64,000 nt of DNA from Pycnopodia helianthoides. Taxonomy: Eukaryota; Echinodermata; Asteroidea; Forcipulatida; Asteriidae. The notes under the pieces are model-generated. The model saw only the letters and a program-made list of their open reading frames with translations. It did no database searches and was not told where the DNA came from. The translations under genes and the position numbers were made by a program. Positions 34,347-47,000 of this stretch are shown here, one piece after another (position 1 is the first letter of the stretch; the number at the start of each line of letters is the position of its first letter). The stretch covers positions 5,970,583 through 6,034,582 of the forward strand of contig CM063258.1 in NCBI GenBank assembly GCA_032158295.1. The letters are read 5' to 3'.

Positions 34347-35775
34347 GTTGAAACCGGAATGAAAACGTGGCTCCAGTTTGAACACTTTGTCTAGACTTCA
34401 CACTGCAAGGGACACAAACTAAAAATACTCACTTATAAAATGCTGAGTTAAATCAAGTGTGAATGATAAGAGAGAGAGAGAGAGGAACGTGGCCTTCTCA
34501 AAATCTATTTTAAAAAAAGCAACACACAAAACATTTGGCCTTGTATTTCTTTCCGTACATCTATCTTAATGTTTAAGGTGAAAATAAAGCATTTCTTGGC
34601 ACACAAGGAGAACTGGTTTAGCACACATTAAAATATATAAATAGCCAAGACTTCAAGAAACAACAACTAGAAAACATCACACATAAATAGAGAAAAGCTG
34701 AACTAATCTAGATGTATACAAACAACCTGTTATGGTAGAAAAACCGAAGCCTCCAGTCTTTAGTAGCGCACATGCGGTCTTACTTTGCCAATCTTAGTGG
34801 TTTGTAAAACTGTCTCACTCGCACCTGTAGTAGCGCACAGGTGATTATGAAAACCTTAGCCACTGACATGCGTGCTGGATCTTGGTCCTTACTATATATT
34901 GCTCTTTTTTTCTTACTCAAAACTTTACTAAGGAGGGTTCCTTCACACTTCCTTGGCTACTTCAAAACTCCAAACTTGAGTCAAGAGGGAGAACAATGAC
35001 CTTCATTCTCACTTTCCGGTGTCAGAATCCGGGATCCACCAGAACAAATGAATTAACAAATCAAACTTCTGATACTGAAGCCATAAAAGCAATGGAAAGT
35101 TCACAAAGTCACATCCATTAACACAAACTGGTTGTGATTTCCTAAAAGCGAGTTCAGTTGTACTATCAGATATCTTCCTAAATAAAACATTTCAAGTTCC
35201 TCTAATGCTTATCTCCCTCGAGGGACCTCAAGTGAAAGTAGAGCCTTCCTGAATCATTACTCCGTCGTTTTGAATGGCAAAGTTTGGTGCCGCATCTAAA
35301 GTTCGATGTGAGATGATTGCATTGCTGTAAACAGACGATCAAGAATGTATCCCCCATGGAATGTGCAGAATCATTAAGCCTATTTCCCGTCGGATATCGA
35401 CCCTGCCTACCCGACGAAAGTCTTTAGAGGTTCCCCCTTACATGAGTTCGTTGGGGGGTACTCTCACCCCTCCCTTGTCCCCCCTCGAGGGGATTTATCC
35501 CTTGGGTAGTGTGAATAAGTCATAATGACAAATGCAATCCCATTGGGACTGGAGAATCATCAATGGCTTATCCTTTCACAGCCATGACAGCCAAAACTGT
35601 ATGTGACCTTGACTTAAGTCAAGTCAAAAACACGGCTGAAAATCCCCCTGCCAGCAGATACAACAAATTGACATTGCACATACAAATTTATCTTTAATGT
35701 ATCTTTTTGTACAGCACAGCTTGGTTAATTGTGACAGAAATCTGTCAATGTTTGATGCACAACTTACGTCATAAG

Positions 35776-35990
35776 TAAGGGATAAGGCTGGCTCAGTGGT
35801 TTCTTTCCATGCCTTTCACCTCTGCGGACCCCGGTTCGAATCCCACCTCAGACCGGAGCCTTGCATGTGGATTGGTTTTTCAGTTCCTACATCAATGCGT
35901 GGGGTTTTCCTCCCACATCTAAAACTGAACATTTCTTCTCGTTTCCTATTCATCCTGTTATTGGCACTAATTGTGCTGTTGGATGTGTAA
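35776..35990 (+). mobile_element. tRNA-like SINE, third type
   Basis: GGCTGGCTCAGTGGTTTC (A-box-like) and CCCCGGTTCGAATCCCACC (strong B box) about 45 bases apart, then a C/T-rich non-tRNA body. The acceptor arm does not pair well, so it is scored as tRNA-derived. Confidence 0.55.
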
Positions 35991-36639
35991 TAAATGAAAA
36001 ACTTATTAAAAGGGTAAAACTTTCAAATACTTGCAATTCCTTGAACCCTTGATAAATTGCTTTGATATTCTGGCTGGCTACTGTTAAATTGAGCCTTCCC
36101 ATTTCAGCTAAAAAAACAAAATTAGTCGGTTTAAAAAAAACTCAAACTTTGAACTCCAGTTATGACTATCTCAATTCCTTTCAGAAAAGAACACTAAATT
36201 GCTAATGAAAAGCAAAGCTCTACAAGTCAAGGCCAAACTGCCTCACAAAACACAAACTGAATAATTATTTCAAGATGGTGTGAGGATACTGCTCTCTATG
36301 TCTCAATGAGCCAAGTCATTGATGGTATGGAAAGGAAAGATTTCATTTTACACTGTGACTTCTACTAACAGTTTTCAAATATCAGCCTTCCACGGAGGTC
36401 AGTGTTTTTGTGTTTTTTCTTCTTTGGACTGTTTCACTGATGTGCTGTTTGGAGCTATTCAACCACTTGATCTTTTGGAGCTCCTCAGAGAAACTGACCA
36501 ATCACAGCAGCAGGAAGGTGTCATCCACTCACATTATCCAATCACGTCCCTCTAAACTCATTTAAGCGACTCAGAACAATATCCACCATTTCAAAGGTCC
36601 CACGTGGGCGATGGTCTTCGCTCATCCCGATCCACAGAG

Positions 36640-36722
36640 CGCACATCATGTAGTTCAGTAAAGGCTACAACACCGCTACGTTCATCCAGAGGTACTGGGT
36701 TCACATCCCACTTCAGTCATTA
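36640..36722 (+). mobile_element. Degenerate tRNA-like fragment
   Basis: GTAGTTCAGTAAAGGCTACA and a B-box-like GGGTTCACATCCCACTTC. It sits just beyond the receptor stop codon, antisense to its 3' UTR. Confidence 0.4.
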
Positions 36723-36728
36723 TTTATT
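36723..36728 (-). terminator. Candidate proximal polyadenylation signal of the receptor gene
   Basis: On the minus strand AATAAA lies 56 bases after the receptor stop codon. It sits at the end of a tRNA-like repeat fragment, so it may be fortuitous. A distal candidate is at 32,530-32,535. Confidence 0.35.
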
Positions 36729-36784
36729 CACACGATGACATGTATATATATATGTACACATTATGAGCCATGAAGCTCGGAGGG

Positions 36785-36937
36785 TTAGAGAGTAGTCCTT
36801 TCAGTTGAAATGACAATTGAGGAAGGGTTCTCGATGGGTTGGAGGTCACTGTTTGTCTCTTCCTGGTCCAGGAGTACGGCGATGGCTGCCAGGCTATCTT
36901 GCTTCAGTCGACTCGGACCTCTTGAAGTTCGTGTCAC
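36785..36937 (-). CDS. Receptor last exon with stop codon
   Basis: Acceptor GACATTCCCAG; phase 0. Fifty codons: VTRTSRGPSRLKQDSLAAIA, VLLDQEETNSDLQPIENPSS, IVISTERTTL, then TAA. SLAAIAVLLDQEE could form a short amphipathic helix. The last four residues RTTL fit the class I PDZ-ligand rule (Thr at -2, Leu at 0). Confidence 0.82.
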   Translation of the reverse strand: MTRTSRGPSRLKQDSLAAIAVLLDQEETNSDLQPIENPSSIVISTERTTL

Positions 36938-37981
36938 CTGGGAATGTCAACATCACAATGCTTTTAAAGCGACTTGATCAAAATTGTACACACTCGGCAA
37001 ACATTTGTTAAACTTTTACACATGCCAAAAAATGTTTAGTGGCCCTAAGTTTCAACCCCAGCAGAGTATATACCTGTGTTGTTATGTTAAGTTTTCATTT
37101 AGCCTTCGAGAAAGACTCTGCTCCGGTCGAAACGTCAGGACACTAACTATTTTTTTCCATTTATACCATAGGTCCTTTTGGTTTGTAAGTAGTTTGCAAC
37201 AGCTCATTCTGTTTTTACTTTTACATAAAACCAAACCACAAGTTTTCTTACACAATCATTTTTTATTTCATAACTGGATCACAAAAGGACATTTGGGGAG
37301 AAACAACATCTCAAATGAAGCAAAAGTGGACTTTTTCTTTAATTTTTTTTTGGACAAAATAGAGCTAGATAGCTCGGTTCGTAGAGCATCTGCTAGTAAA
37401 CCCGGCAGGTTCAAATCCCTCTCTTGTCAATTTTTCTTTGTTCAACTCAATATAATTTTATTTTTGAATACAATTATCAGGTTTTACAACAACTATCTGC
37501 ACCCACTTTCAGGAAATAGTTTCAGCAATGTAGGATAATGAAACCGACTAATGAAGAATTCTGCTGTTACCTTGTTATAAAGCTCATCAAGCTTGTCTGG
37601 CGTTGTGTCTGAAGTCTCTAACTGCCCATGGGAGGCTGGATGGTACTTAGCATTTCTCGGACCTAAGATAAAAATATTATTATTACTATTAGTTGTTTTT
37701 TTACAACTATTTTATCGGAAGCTTCCAATCACAAGGTCGTAATATAGGCTACTCAGGGTGAGGGCTAAAGAGAAGGGAAAGGGGACAAGAGCAGAGGAAT
37801 TAATTAGGTAGAAAGATGACTAAACAAAATGTAAATATGGCGGCCCAAGAGCTAAATTAAGGGTGTACAAATAGGCATAAGAACTTTTATCAAGCTTGGT
37901 TGGATTCAAGTACCCGTCTCTGATTTGACTTTCAATACTTTTTGTCTACCTTGACTTTAACAATGCCTCAGAATGCTGCTT

Positions 37982-38019
<38 letters not shown>

Positions 38020-41000
38020 GAGCGGCTTCTTATATAGCGCTCATACCCGTCACTCAGTGACGCTCAAGGCGCTTCAACAGTCAGTATTTTCCTGCAAGGT
38101 TTTGTGGAGCTACGTTTTTGAAGTATTAGACTTAATCCTTTACAGCACCATGTAGTAGTTTACAAGGGCCTGTGGCGCAATATGCTGCCAATCAAATAAA
38201 TGAGAATTTCTGCTTGCTGATTCCTATCAAGCCAATAAAACACTCACTTCTTGCGGGGGTGTAGAGTCTCCCGTTGGCCCTCGGTACCGTCCCCGATCCC
38301 TGGTCGACCTGCCCACCGTACGCCGCGTATCCGTCCATATCTCTATTGACCCTCATGTGGTCCATGCTAGGGGAGGAGCTGGCCCGAGGGCGGTTCGGGT
38401 CCATTGGGCCATCCTCCATGCCGCTCAGGTCCGCAAATTCCTCCGGTGGGGAAGGGGTCGGGGAGGAGACGGATGGGAGACGAGAAGCGTTCCTTGAGCT
38501 GACGGTGGAGGGCGACTTGGAACTACTAGGAAGCAACGACACAATAGGAAGGTAAACTCTCTACTCACAGACAGTGAGGGCACTTTAATGAAATTGTTAA
38601 CACACCTGATAAACTTGGACATTTGTCAACTTTTTATGTTTTCACTTATCATTCACATTAAACCAATCCCAACAAGCAAAAATCCGGTCGTTTTTATGTT
38701 TTCTAATTCAATGGGAAAGATTCACCATATTTAGGTGCAAAATAAATTCTAAAGTTCAGTATAGCAATAGCAATCTTTTTTTGTGAGATGATGACTTTGC
38801 AAGGTGCCATGTAATCAATCTAACTTTGCGTGGGTGTGGGCAGGAAGGTAACTAAGAGCTGAGCAAGACTTTGTACGACTTCTACCAAAAAATGAAAAAC
38901 GAAGGGGGTCCAAAAGGCCAAGAAAAGAAACCTAGTCTGGGCTTTTTCGAAAAAGGAAGGAGGTGCACATTTAAAAAAAAAAAGAAGTCCAACATGGCAA
39001 AGTTGTTCCCAAGAGACAAATGTCTTCCATGGTGCTTTGCTAAGTTTGATTGTTAAAATTTGTACTCATTTAAAAAATAAAACATGTAAAAAAAAATGAA
39101 ATAAATATAAAGAATTGAGGCAGCCATGAAAAAAGGAAGAAAGCGGGGACGAGAAACTGTTATACTTTTAATTTGGCCTAATATGTCTGCACTGTCTTAA
39201 CCTTAATCAAATACTGTTAAGGTTAAGAAACTCTCCATCAGATTACCCGGTGATCACATTTTGTGACTCTCCCCTCACTTTGAGTGTGCAGGTCACAAAT
39301 GTCTTTTAAAAAAATGTCAAATTCTCCAAATTTATCACCCGTAGGTTGGGAATAACAACAGGAAACTGTAGGAAACTAGCCACGAGCCACAAGCAGCCGA
39401 TGCTAGCACCTCGTGGGAGTCTTCTACATTTCCGAGTTCCTGTAAGTTTATACTTTACTTTGTGCATGCACAGCCATGTTTAGTCTGGCTACAGAGGGGT
39501 CCGCAGCCAGATATGCCAAGGTTCAAATCAATATCCGTACAGGTGCATTAAAGCTGATCACGGTGAAAAAAAATCTTTCCAACCATTTGATTTTTCATTA
39601 TTTTTTTTTTTAAAGAAAATGTCACGTCCACACACCTTTCTCAAAAGTGAAAGTGGGCAAAAATGGACACTAAGTGAACATGGACCAGTAACACTGTCAC
39701 ATTATTAGAATGATATTAATAGTTTACTTAATATTTGATTTTAAGAATTCAACGAAGATGTATGTTACTTGTAGGTGCACCAGACTTAATAGAAAGAAAA
39801 CAGAGCGACGACCTCATGAATATTTAAAATGTTCTATACTAGACAGATTTAGGACTAAATAAATGGGGTACAGTTTAAAATTTTGCACAATTGCAACCAG
39901 GGGGTTGTTGACTTCTAACACGAATTATTTTGGATGACCTAGGCCCTGGTAAAATGGTCCTTTTTGTCGACAGATGAAGAGCCATTTTTTCAAGATTTGA
40001 TACCCAGACGTTTGGAAATTTACACATGTGTAGGGGTGCTTTTTTTAAAGAAGGGAGAATAACTCGACGGGCCTCTAGTCAACCCATGTCAAATTGAACA
40101 GAGGAGTAAAAGTTTAGGAGTAATGGATAATTTTCTCTTCACTGTAAAAAGCTGTGAGACTTCTAAGTATTTTTATAAAGTGTTTTATTTAGTGGGGTGC
40201 ACCCATAAACACTCATTTCAAAACAATGGGAGACTTAAAGGCAGTGGACACTATTGGTAATTATTCAAAATAATTGTTAGCATAAAAACTTACTTGGTAA
40301 CGAGCAATGGAGAGCTGTTGATAGTATAAAACATTGTGAGAAATGGCTCCCTCTGAAGTAACGCATTTTTTGAGAAAGAAGTAGTTTCTCAGTAAAATAT
40401 TTGAATTGATTTTGAGACCTGAGGTCTCGAAATCAAGCATCTGAAAGCACACAACTTCATGTGACAAGGGTGTTTTTTCTTCCCTTATTATCTTGCAACT
40501 TTGACGACCAATTGAGTTCAAATTTTCACAGGTTTGTTATTTTGTGCTTATGTTGAGATACACCAAGTGAGAAGACTGGTCTTTGACAATTACCAAAGGT
40601 GTCCAGTGTCTTTAAGGGGAAACACTAGGTGGCAGCAGACTAATCATTGTTTTCTGAAATGTGCCGATGCTCACAGAACTCTGACACAATGGAAATTTAC
40701 CTTGTTTGCATGCTGCTAGCTAGCGTTCAAAAAATCTCCAACTAGGAAAAGTCGTTTGACAATGTTCCAAGTATGTCTAACAAGGTAACATCCTTGTAAA
40801 AGTTTTGCTGATAAGGCTGCACTGTTACCTGTGACAATGTTTAAGTATTGTGTTCCTTGTCACAGTATTGGGCTACTTATGACAGTGTCACAGTATTGTG
40901 GCAGTGTCTCATTAATGTTAAAGGAACATTACAGAATTGGTTTTTGCTAACAAAACAGTTGCTGGCAGTGTAAGCACTTTATGTAATCCACCGTATACAT

Positions 41001-44000
41001 AAACTGACAAACCTGTAGAAGTTTGAGATCGATCGGCCTTCTGGGTCACGAGAAAATAGCGAAACACCGATTACACATTTGCATGAAATCATATCGATTC
41101 AACAAATGAACAAAACGCTCACTGAGCGATAAACTCCAATCGGAAAATTAGTTTATTCATTTCTCATCAAATATGACATTTCAGACAGAAATATTTCAAG
41201 GGATGTTTTCTACTATCATCATCATTAGACAGTGTAAGTTTTATGTAAATCTGTGATCAAAAAGTATATTTTACAATTTTTTTTCTTACCAATTCTGTAA
41301 CGTTCCTTTAAACATGTGACAGTGTCACAGAATTGTGATACTTATGAATAGTCTTACAGTCTTGATACAAACTTACTTTGCTCTGGAGACGTCCAGCACA
41401 ATATCATCGCTTCCACTGCGTTGGCTTGATGAGCACATATGATCATTTTCAATCACTGTTCATAAAAAAACAAACATTTGCCTTATTTGGATTCATTTTT
41501 GTTATTAAATTGACAATCTGGAAAAAAAATATTTTCCAAGAAAATTAAAGTTAATCACGCCAAAATCTGACTCTGAGTTTATTATAAGAACAGTTTTCAC
41601 TGGTGAATGATAACGAATGACAATTGCACCAAACCAGTCTAAAAAAACAATACAATTTAAAAGCAAGGCCATCATAAATACCACTAAAGTTTACTCATAA
41701 AATTTTCATGACATAAGCTTAAGGACCAAGTGAAATCTGTTCAGTTTATTTCACAGAACACGTGGTAACTGTGCTTATTTTTTGTTTTTGAACTTGAATC
41801 ATTCTATCTGAAGGATTCCACAGATATGAAGACAAGTTTAACCTTTTCCTTAGTCCTTTTCAAAAAATAACAGGAAAAATTATGAGTAAATTTTATATCT
41901 TTGATTAATTGATTTCATTTTTGAAAACTTCACTGGTGAAGGCCTCTTTATAGCACCAGTAAAATGGTTTGTACCTACATTTATTCTTTCAAATTGACCA
42001 CTGCCCGTTTAAACCCTAGGGTCAAGTGTTAGAAGGAATAAGGAGGTCAACAGAGGTCATGGAAAATTAGGATCATCATTATCGGAATATCTGGACAACA
42101 AAATGACTTACAGTAATTTGAATTTTTGAGCGTTTTGTCATCGCCACGCCGCTTACACCACACCAAGAGGACTATGACGGCAAGGCAGAGGGCAGCTCCA
42201 GCGAGACTAACTGCTGTGATAAAGATGATCAGAGAATTTCTGGAAAAGCAGAAGACAAAAAGTTCAAATGATTATAATTTTTCAATTTTTCCACTTCAAT
42301 TTGTTGTTTAATGCTAAAAACAGGAGCTAAGTACCCGGATCTCAGCCTAATGTGTCAAGTTTCACCAACACACAAGCGCGTGCGAGCCAAATTTTATATT
42401 GACTCGTGTGTACTGACCACACTTCTGGTGCAGTTTGGCGCATTGATGATGCGGTGATTGCATAAATGGTGGAATGTTTGTCTGACAGCCAGGTATTGTT
42501 TTGGTAGAGATAACCAGGAAGAGGTCTTTGTGTAAATTACACAAATTGAAACTCTTACTTTTAAAGCATTAACAAATTGAAATTGTTTGGGGGTTCAGAA
42601 AAGTTCATAATTAACAACAGGAGCTTGAACACAGTCTCATGTGTTATATACTGTGACACCTCTGTCATTTTGTCCAGGTAAGCTTTCTAATTATTCATTA
42701 GACATTATCTTTTAAACAAAAACAATTGTATTCAAAGTTTCTGTGAAACTGTAATATAAACCTGATTAAAACATTCTGTTTGGCTGAAAACAGCAGACTA
42801 TTTGATGGACTATTTCTGAAGGCTTTCCTGTTAATGAACATGCTTCATTCAACTCAGCTATTGATAACAGCATGGGGGAATATTTGAAGGTAGTTGAAGA
42901 GATACCAAAATTGAACTTTATTGGTTTGACGATGGCTGGAGATACCACAGAAACATCTTCTCAGCTGGTAACCGATAGCTCTTGGGAACTGGTTGACCCC
43001 GTCTGAGATATTTTCTCTGACATGCTGGGGCAAGGGAGTCAATCATGCCTCAAGGCATTTACTGTCTACATGTGTGTCTGAAGGTATCAGTGGTAATACT
43101 TGATAATGACTATCTCTGGATAACAATTTTTAGCTGCTATTGATAGTGTTGTTGGTACTAAGTTTGGAAGAATGTTTGATTTGACATTTTCTTAGTAGAA
43201 AAAAAGTGTAAAAAGTGATGTCTGGATATTGTCTGCCTGTAAAAAGTCTACTTGGTTTTCATGATCTTCGGCCTTTTAAACAACCCCAGCAATGAATACA
43301 ATGGCCTCTGTGTCTCTTGATGCATGACCCATGCAGTTATAAAAAAGTTCCGGGCCCAATTTCATATACCTGCTCCAAGCAGAAAATATTGCTTAGGGCC
43401 CAATTTCATGGCTCTGCTTACCACAGATTTCTCCGCTTACAGTTACCATTCTCTACTTACAGGGTTAGTGCTGAATTGCTTCACTATCTGAGTTAAGCAT
43501 AAAATACTTAGTAGCGTGGAGTATTTACATACGACAAGAAAAAAACTTGCTAACCTTGAGTACTAGGCTTGTGTTCTGCACAGACTTTTCTGCTTGCGGT
43601 AAGCTCTGGCTTTTTTTCGCAAGACAGTAAGCAGAGTCATGAAATTAGGACCAGGAGACAAAGTCACAAACAGTTCACATGACATGGCATTTTAGCCTGT
43701 AACCTTTTTCCTGGTAAGCTAAATTGTATATTGGTTTCAAGGCATTGCATGGTGAGGTACCATGGTGAGGTAGCAGGACAGCTCTTTTCGGAACTAAGTA
43801 GTCTCCCGAATTCTGAAATCTACTCGGGAGCAGTAGAATAAATAGCTAGACAAGTTCTCAAGAACAAATCTACACAGCAACTTAGGTATACACATGGTGT
43901 TACCGCAAACTGACCATACAAGCCAAAATGCGTCATGCTTTTTTTGTGCTTAACCAGCTCTATGAAATAAGAGACTTTAAGGGGACGCTAGGTGGCACCA

Positions 44001-47000
44001 GACTTACAGGGAAATTCCATTGTTCTTGGAGGTGTGTATAGGTTCAGAATGACCTGCTTTGTCTGCTGCTATTGGGCCCGCCAAAGTGCACCATTTGGCC
44101 CGAGCATGTTCTCCAAAAGAGAGTGAAGCCGAGAATGACTGACATTATTAACAATTATTAACTTTTGTCACAATACAAAGGTTTTTATTTGAGTTAGTTA
44201 TTTCATTTCTTCTCATGGTTATTTAATGCACTTACTCTTTTAAGAGTCACTTAACGTAAGTATCAAACAGTCCCGACCGTGAATGAATTGGCTGGGCCAT
44301 GATTCAACATTGGTCATCACTAATTACAAACTGAAACAAACTGTCTCTACCTTGAAAGACTCCTAACTATTTACACCTGGTAATAGCTTGGGGCTTGGCC
44401 CGGACTGCTTGAGCATTTGACTTTACACCTGGGCCCAATATAATAGGGCAAGAAAGTATAAGGTGCTCAACAAAAAAGGGGCAGTGAACTCTTCTTCTTT
44501 TTTTTTAAAGGATTACACATGACATTTTGGTTTGGAAACTACTTCAGCGAAGGAAACATCCCTTAACCCGCCGCAAATTTGTGACCTTCACAGAAATTGG
44601 CTCCAGGGTCCCAATTAAATGAGCTAAAAAGTTTGTCAAAGCCGATACAAAATGCCATGTAATGGGTTGTTAAAGAGGGGATCCAAGGTCAAATTGAGCT
44701 CTGTGATGCACTCATTTTCCAAGTGATAAAGCCCTCATGAAAGTGGCGAAAAAGTTACAAGTCTCACGTTAAAATGGTCAGACTGAAATTTAAAAAACAT
44801 GATGGTATCTGAGAGCAAAAACGAAAAGGTCTTTACATTCCAAAAAGGAATTTCTGTGCCAGTCATACACACAAATTCAATGCCGTTTTGATTGAATATC
44901 ATCATAATTCAGGATGAACTGAAAATTCTCCGTACAAAAACGTACTGACCATATATTTGAAATTTGAAAGTTTTTGGATTTTGAAAAAAATTGCACTTGA
45001 AGGCTGTCAAACACAGTGGCATTTTACACCGTTTTAACATGAGGTTAGACAATTGTATTTTTCCCCTCTTTTCATAAGGACTCTATCCATTGATAAATGA
45101 GTGGATCACAAAACTGAATTTGACCTTGAAGCCCCTCTTTAATGACTGGAGAGTTCCCTACTGATTTTTGCATTTCAAGATCAATTTATCAAGCAAATTT
45201 GTTTGCCTACCATTAGGATCTGTATGCAATCTGAGGTGATTTGTTTAAAAACCGAAAAAAGATTTAAAAACCCCACTTTTGTTAGAACTGACACAGAGTG
45301 GTTCATTTACCTCAAGGAAGAACTTCAAAAGTGCGTAACATATAGTATTGCATCTTTCGCACCATGGATTATTTCAATGATAAGGCAAAACCCAGGCTGA
45401 TTAAAGCTGACAAGCAAAATACCCTTAGCAAATTTCTTTGCAACACAATGTTGGACCAGTGGCACTATGTAAACTAGAATTTGGCTGTAACCTTTTTTCA
45501 CTGGGCAAATTTTCTGTGCTTAGCAAGTTTGTGTGCTTACAGGCTTTATGATATTGGGCTCAGTGGCCTTAAGAACAACTGCTACCATCAAGTCCAAGGT
45601 ATAAAGGGAGGTAAACTGTACTTTGTACTTACAGAGGGTAGGCCGTTTCTCCAGGGAAGGGGCTGATGGCCTCTGTGTGCGGCGGGGGCCGAGAATCCAT
45701 TGGTGGTTGAGTGGTACCATGCCCTGATGGTGGTAACCTGGTAGGTAGTGCCTCACCTGAAGTACAGAAAGATACTGCAAGATTACGAGTGTGCTGAAAG
45801 TCCGAAGTAGTCTTGCTGAACCATTCAGAAAAAACGTTTGTTCTGCTCATATTGGGATTGATAAATCTGCAGTAATACTTTCTTGAAGATTCAACGTTTA
45901 GCTCCGGTTTCTTTCGTAACTTATTAACTTATAAAAGTGTGTATAACTGATAGTGATACACAGTAATCAATTTGTTTTGCACAAAAGGTCAAGTTTTGCC
46001 AGTTTGAATTTGAGTAATGGTATAACTTTAAAATATCCTTTAATAGGCGAAATCACAGTTAAATTTAGAAAACAAGACAGATAACAAAAATTCTCCACAG
46101 CACAAACAGTTTATTGGTTTCAGCAAAGATGTTCTAAGGGGGAAGGAAAAAAAAAGGTGAAACCTACCTGTAGAGATGAAGAGTTTCTCAGCGTTGACTC
46201 CCATACCAGCACTTGTCCGTGCTACAATCTCAATCACGTAGTCCGTCTCCGGCTTCAGCGAAGTCAAGTTATAGAACGTTTCTGTCGTCTCAACTTGGCC
46301 GTAGGTCTCGTTGTCAAAAATCACGTCTCTTTTTTGTCTAGAGCTATCTGCTTTGAAAAAAAGAAAGATAAATAGGAATACATATTTATAATTTTTGACA
46401 TTATAAGATGAAAAAATGACTCAAATGCAACATGCCCAGCCCTTCCTCCATCACAGCCAATGCTTTGGGGGGGTTATTGGCCGTCAAAGTTGACAGGGCG
46501 CGATTGTTCAACTTGGAGAAGTTTCAAATGAGAGAAAAAACCTTTTTCTAACAGGACACAAACACTTTAATTTCCTGACAATACCAGACTTGTATATCGC
46601 TTCAACTGCCAGACGTCGTCTGGGCCAGGAGGGGGTTGTGGGGTTGACATGGGCCTGCTTGTATCCACTGATAGGAAGTAGTACAACAGACAATATCCAG
46701 ACATCAATTTCTACACTTTTTTTCTACTAAAAAATGTCAAATAAGCTTTAGTACCAAGAACACCTTCGATAGCAGCTAAAAAGTGTTGAGTAGTATGTAT
46801 GTTTGTCATTATAATTTGACATTTCACATCACACAATCTAGAGTGGTTCCAGATAAAAATGTTGGCAAAGGTTTAAAATAAAATGTTATGCTTACTCTAT
46901 GTTTATGACACAAATGAACCAAATTAAGGTGCATAATCAATGTTGTTTTCGAGTGAAATCTATCAGCCTCAAACCACTCCAGCATAAGCAACATCTATCG

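Larger units (their letters stand above)
31254..36722. other. Region between the two convergent genes
   Basis: No exon supported on either strand. It holds MITEs (31,803; 33,244; 33,782), a foldback (33,897) and a tRNA-like SINE (35,776), otherwise AT-rich sequence that may be the receptor's long 3' UTR. A GC-richer block at 35,390-35,510 with CCCCCTCGAGGGG has no assignment. Confidence 0.6.

Noticed and set aside
35790..35860. Possible tRNA gene
   Set aside because: A and B boxes are present but the acceptor and anticodon arms do not fold well and a non-tRNA body follows, as in a SINE.
36984..37538. 184-codon open frame on the plus strand
   Set aside because: It crosses retroelement and tRNA-like SINE pieces, has a low-complexity Phe-rich composition and no splice or homology support.
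38871..39056. 61-codon Lys-rich open frame on the plus strand
   Set aside because: Driven by A-rich runs; no conserved motif, no acceptor or donor context.
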